Positions 60,261 to 64,000 of a DNA stretch of 64,000 nt are shown piece after piece. Origin of the DNA: Gracilariopsis chorda (taxonomy: Eukaryota; Rhodophyta; Florideophyceae; Gracilariales; Gracilariaceae); contig NBIV01000088.1 of assembly GCA_003194525.1 (NCBI GenBank), positions 62,001 to 126,000 of the forward strand, written 5' to 3'. The translations under genes and the position numbers were made by a program. Below the pieces are notes generated by a model that had not been told where the DNA came from, made no database searches, and was given only the letters and a program-made list of their open reading frames with translations. Position 1 is the first letter of the stretch. Each line of letters starts with the position of its first letter.

Positions 60261-63200
60261 ATGATGAGAACGCTCGTCGTGGATCCAACTGGCCTGTATC
60301 GAGTGGAGTCTCAAGTACCGCGCTTGGTAGAAGGAACCGTAACCGAAGAGCACGCTGCAGTGACGAGTGCTGCTGCTGCTGGAGCAGGGGCAACTGCGAA
60401 TGCCGCAAACAATGCGCAAGTGCGGTACCGACTTCTAAAACCGGCATCCAAACTTGCAGAGAAGGGTACTTTCCCTCTTCTCTACCCGTACGGGGATCCG
60501 CACGAACCGTTTCACATCGACCTGTTCCTGGATGCAAGGAACTCCACACAGCAAAGCTCAGGTCTCAGCGTCAACGAGTGGAAGCTCCGAAAGCTCACCT
60601 GGGCTCAGAACGCGAAGCGACGTCTGTACTCGCAGAACATCCTCCTCAACAATGGACCGTTGATGCAGATGTGGATGCTCTGCACTGACACAAACATTGA
60701 GGACATGCGACTACGCTTCCTGGAGAGAGAACAACAGACACGTATTGTACATGAGCAAGAGATCCAGCAAGCACAACAGCAAACAGCTCATGTGTCACCA
60801 CCACAGTTCGCACAAATGGGACGCATATTTCTGCCCGATGACTCGGTCAACTCAGCAACGTACTGGAAGAACAAGCGCATGGATGTACAGGCGATCGTAG
60901 CGCGGATAGGACCGCCTTCTCTTTTCATTACAATCACCATGAACATCTGGAGAGAGGACATCCAGCGCCTTAGTATGGATACCAGCAATCGGAGCGCATT
61001 TAAGGCACAGAGTAACCGCCCTCGACCGTTTGACCGACCTGATCTGATTGTAAGGGTGTCCAACCAGTACGCAAAAGACTTCATGAAGGACTTGGAGAAG
61101 AACTCGGAGCACATCTTTGGATTGAAGTGCCTGGGGCTTGCATCAAAGCTCGCGTTTCAAGAGCGCAATGTGCCTCATCACCACAAGCTTGTGTGGCTCG
61201 AAGGAGGCGTGATTAAAGACGTTGATGTGATCGACGAGCTCATTCGTGCAGAACTTCCTCTTCCAGGTGAAGACAACGCGTTGCGTGGCCTCATTCGTTC
61301 CATGCACAGGCACCGCCACTCCCCCTATTGCCCAAATCGCGCTGGGCGTTGCAAGTTTGGATACGACCGCAACATGATTGTGCCGGAGACGTACATTGAA
61401 GAAGGCACAAATCGCGTGGTCTATCGCAGAAGAAGGCAACATGACCTCAAGATAGTGCCGTACAACCCAACTCTGACCAAGAAGTACCGCTCTCATATCG
61501 ACGTAGAGCGCACGCAAGGAGGGGGCGCAGTGGCTTATCTGATGAAGAACGCGTTTAAGCAGCCCAAAGCTCAAGAGGTGGTGCTCAATTTGAGTGGTGC
61601 TAATGAGACAGGCACACACAACGCGCAGCAACAAGAGCCGCAGGCGCAGAACGACATTCGTGCACACATGCGAGCGCGTGTGGTGGGCGCCGTCATCGCA
61701 GCTTGGAGAATTTTCGAGTTTCGACATGTTCACATCGTATCACAAGTAGAGCGACTGGCCATTCACTTGGAAGGAAAGCGAACGTTTCTGCTCAGAGCTC
61801 CAAATCAAATCCATTCCGCATCGTCGCCGTCTACGTTGGAGAGATACTTTGCAAGGCCCGAAGCATATGCAAACCTCGACTACCTTTCGTACTTTGAGAA
61901 TGTTCGATTGTATCGCACGCTTACAGCCCGCGTGCTTAACCAATACGACGGAGACAGCACTCAGGTGCCCACAGACGACTGCGATCCCCCCATGTACGTG
62001 GTACAGTGCACGGAAGACGAGCAGTGTGTCGCAAGGATCAGAGGTGTTTCACCGTCGGACATTGAGCTCTTTGCTCTGCGCTTGCTGCTCATGAATCACG
62101 GGTCGAGCTCTTATGAAGAAGCAAGGACTTTCAACGGACAGCAGTATGGAACGTATCGTGAAACTGCGATTGTAAGCGGACTGCTCGCGGACGGATCCGA
62201 GTTTGATATTGCATTCCAAGAAGCAGTGCAGATATACAGCACGCCCTCCGAGCTACGACGTCTGGTTGTCACACTATACCAACAAGGCGCAGACCCAGAA
62301 AAAATGGCCGTCGAAAACTGGGAGGCACTATGTAGCGATATACATACAGGAGATGAGCAGCAACGAAAGCAAGATATGTACCGACGTGTGGTGGAGATCT
62401 CAGACCGACACGGAGGACGACTGCTTCGCGATCACAGCTTCTTCTCCCAACACCTACAGCAGAACCATGGAGCCTTGACTGAGGCAAATCGAGCTACAAC
62501 ATCTCGAAACGCGCGAGTGGTGCGAAATTGGTCAACTTTGCAGTCAAGGTACGCCACCTCAAAACCTAGCCAAAGACAAGTCATTGACAACGTCATTGCC
62601 GCATGGCAACAACGAAAGGTGCTGCAGGAGCGAACAAGCACTCCTGGGAACGTTTTCTTTGTGCAAGGATCCGCAGGAACTGGAAAGACATACGTGCTCA
62701 ACCTCCTTCGTGATATCGCTGAGTCGGAAGGAATGCTCGCCGAAATGACTCCTACAACAGAAATTGCAGCATCGTTGTACGAAGGTGGCCGCACTTTACA
62801 TAGCCTGCTCGGACTGGGTGTAGCTGATAGGGACAGCACAAGCAGCACTACAGCCACTTTGTCAAAGTACGGTCCCCGATCTCGACGTGCAGAACTACTA
62901 CGTGAAATACAGCTGCTCGTCTTGGATGAAGCTTCCATGCTCTCATGAAAGCTCTTCAAACTCATGGATGCGTTGCTCAAAGATCTTCGCTGCAGTGGAA
63001 TGGAAAACCCGCCTCCGTTTGGGGGCTTGACCATCGTTCTATCCGCTGACTACTCCCAGCTGCTTCCAGTGGTGCCGCAGGTGTACATGGAGGCCGAGCC
63101 AAGTAGAAATATGAGACGAGTTTACACAAACATTCTCAACGAATTGCCGTGGAAGAGTGATCTGTGGACATTGTGCTCGGTTCAAGTGCTGTACCACACC

Positions 63201-64000
63201 GCACAAGTACGCCAAGCCGATGATACGGCATTTGCGTCACTGTTACGTTCCATTGCACGCAACACAATATCCAACAACGCGCCAGTACCACTCAGCTCTT
63301 CCGGTGGCATGCAAATCGCCTACCAATTTCTGTGGAAGTGGCTCACAACACGACGCAAGGAGGATGTGGATCTCAGCAAAACGCTCATTGCCTCCACAAA
63401 CCAGTTTGTCGACGAACACAATGCGGCAGCGCTAGATCTATTTCCTGGTGAACGCTTCACTCTACCGTCAGCTACGACGGTACAACCTGTTCGTGGACAG
63501 AATCCAGAGTCTGACTTCGCCAGTTCTATCGTCCCCGAGTTTGCATATCAGTATTCGCCTACCGGAGTACCGCCTCATAACTTGGACTTGAAGATTGATG
63601 TGCCAGTTATGTTCATTCGGAACGTGCTGCATCCCACTGTGGTCAACAAAAAGCTGTTCGTAGTCGTGCGTGTCGATCAATTTACGATGCGGGTGGGTCG
63701 ATTCGACGAGAACAGACAGGTGCTGGAACGACAGCTCCTGCATCGTATCGATTTCGAGTTTTCTTTCGCAGACATTCGCATGATTCGAAGGCAGTTCCCC
63801 ATTCGTCTTTCGTTTGCAGCTACAGTTCACAAAGTACAGGGAAAAACCTTGGATGGCTTGGTTGTGGATGTACGATCCAACTTCTTCTTCGCCGGTCAGT
63901 TGTGTGTCGCATTGTCGCGCGTTCTATGGAACGACCATGTGTTACTCCTGCATGACCTGCAGCTTACATCCACAAATGCGCACACAATTCATCCCATGCC
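60261..64000 (+). pseudogene. Helitron Rep/helicase, one in-frame stop, 3' end outside window
   Basis: The Helitron-like Rep region contains DDSVNSATYWKNKRMDVQ, the HUH motif in NVPHHHKLVWL (about 61168), and a catalytic-tyrosine region GGGAVAYLMKNAFK (about 61522). The Pif1-type helicase follows: Walker A GSAGTGKTYV (about 62668), Walker B LVLDEASML, motif III LSADYSQLLPVVP, motif V ATVHKVQGKTLDGL and motif VI VALSRV. A TGA at 62946-62948 sits directly after LDEASMLS, and the helicase motifs continue in the same frame to the window edge. The helicase is otherwise well preserved. The stop may be a recent CGA-to-TGA change. Confidence 0.85.

Larger units (their letters stand above)
58404..64000 (+). 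mobile_element. Helitron rolling-circle transposon, right end outside window
   Basis: One reading frame carries a repetitive N-terminus, a Helitron N-region, an HUH replication initiator and a Pif1-like helicase. It runs from about 58404 to the right edge. The frame is interrupted by TGA at 58464, 58527, 58803 and 62946 and by TAA at 60156. The terminal TC and CTRR sequences with the 3' hairpin were not seen; the right end is beyond the window. It was probably autonomous before the stops arose. Confidence 0.88.

Overview
The window looks like nuclear DNA of a red alga, probably a multicellular one such as Chondrus. This is inferred from gene style and content, not proven. Host genes are compact and almost all single-exon. 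Among those I can read through, only the Deg-type protease is clearly spliced, with two introns of 93 and 88 bp. The genes are eukaryotic: MSH2, PP2A scaffold, ceramide synthase, DHCR24 sterol reductase, a GARP transcription factor and an mRNA-capping triphosphatase. They sit between large repeat blocks of Copia LTR retrotransposons, a piggyBac element and a Helitron.

Layout. 1-11 kb is a host gene block: RMD1/DUF155 3' end (+), Cet1-type RNA triphosphatase (-), LAG1/TLC ceramide synthase (+), Rad60/NFATC2IP SUMO-like protein (+), spliced Deg9-like protease (-) and MSH2 (-), the last with a palindromic E2F-type site upstream. 11.5-16.4 kb is a Copia element of one lineage (called A here), with 240-bp LTRs and target duplication ACAGT. 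16.46-19.5 kb holds a fragment of a second Copia lineage (B) and a piggyBac element. 19.6-25.7 kb is a nest: a B element (19771-25579, target duplication ATGCT) sits inside the 3' LTR of an older B-family relic. 25.8-30.7 kb has a broken DUF1963-like gene and mostly unassigned sequence. 30.7-49.9 kb is a second host block: GARP factor (-), GPR1/FUN34/YaaH transporter (-), a UBL-STI1-FKBP fusion protein (+), PP2A-A (+), DHCR24 (-), tandem D-Ala-D-Ala ligase (-), a solo LTR and a cystathionine beta-lyase-like enzyme (-). 50.3-56.4 kb is a whole-looking B-family Copia element on the minus strand (target duplication AGCTT) with a minisatellite leader. 56.4-58.4 kb is CAG-rich repetitive spacer. 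58.4 kb to the right edge is a Helitron that runs out of the window.

The host genes are separate housekeeping functions rather than one pathway: RNA capping, lipid and sterol synthesis, SUMO-linked genome maintenance, mismatch repair, proteolysis, ubiquitin-linked chaperoning, phosphatase scaffolding and sulfur amino-acid metabolism. I did not find a defence island, CRISPR array or gene cluster. The most unusual host protein is the UBL-STI1-FKBP fusion, whose FKBP active site looks eroded. The most informative repeat features are the half-tRNA primer site of the A element, the nested B insertion, and the Helitron whose stops look like CpG decay.
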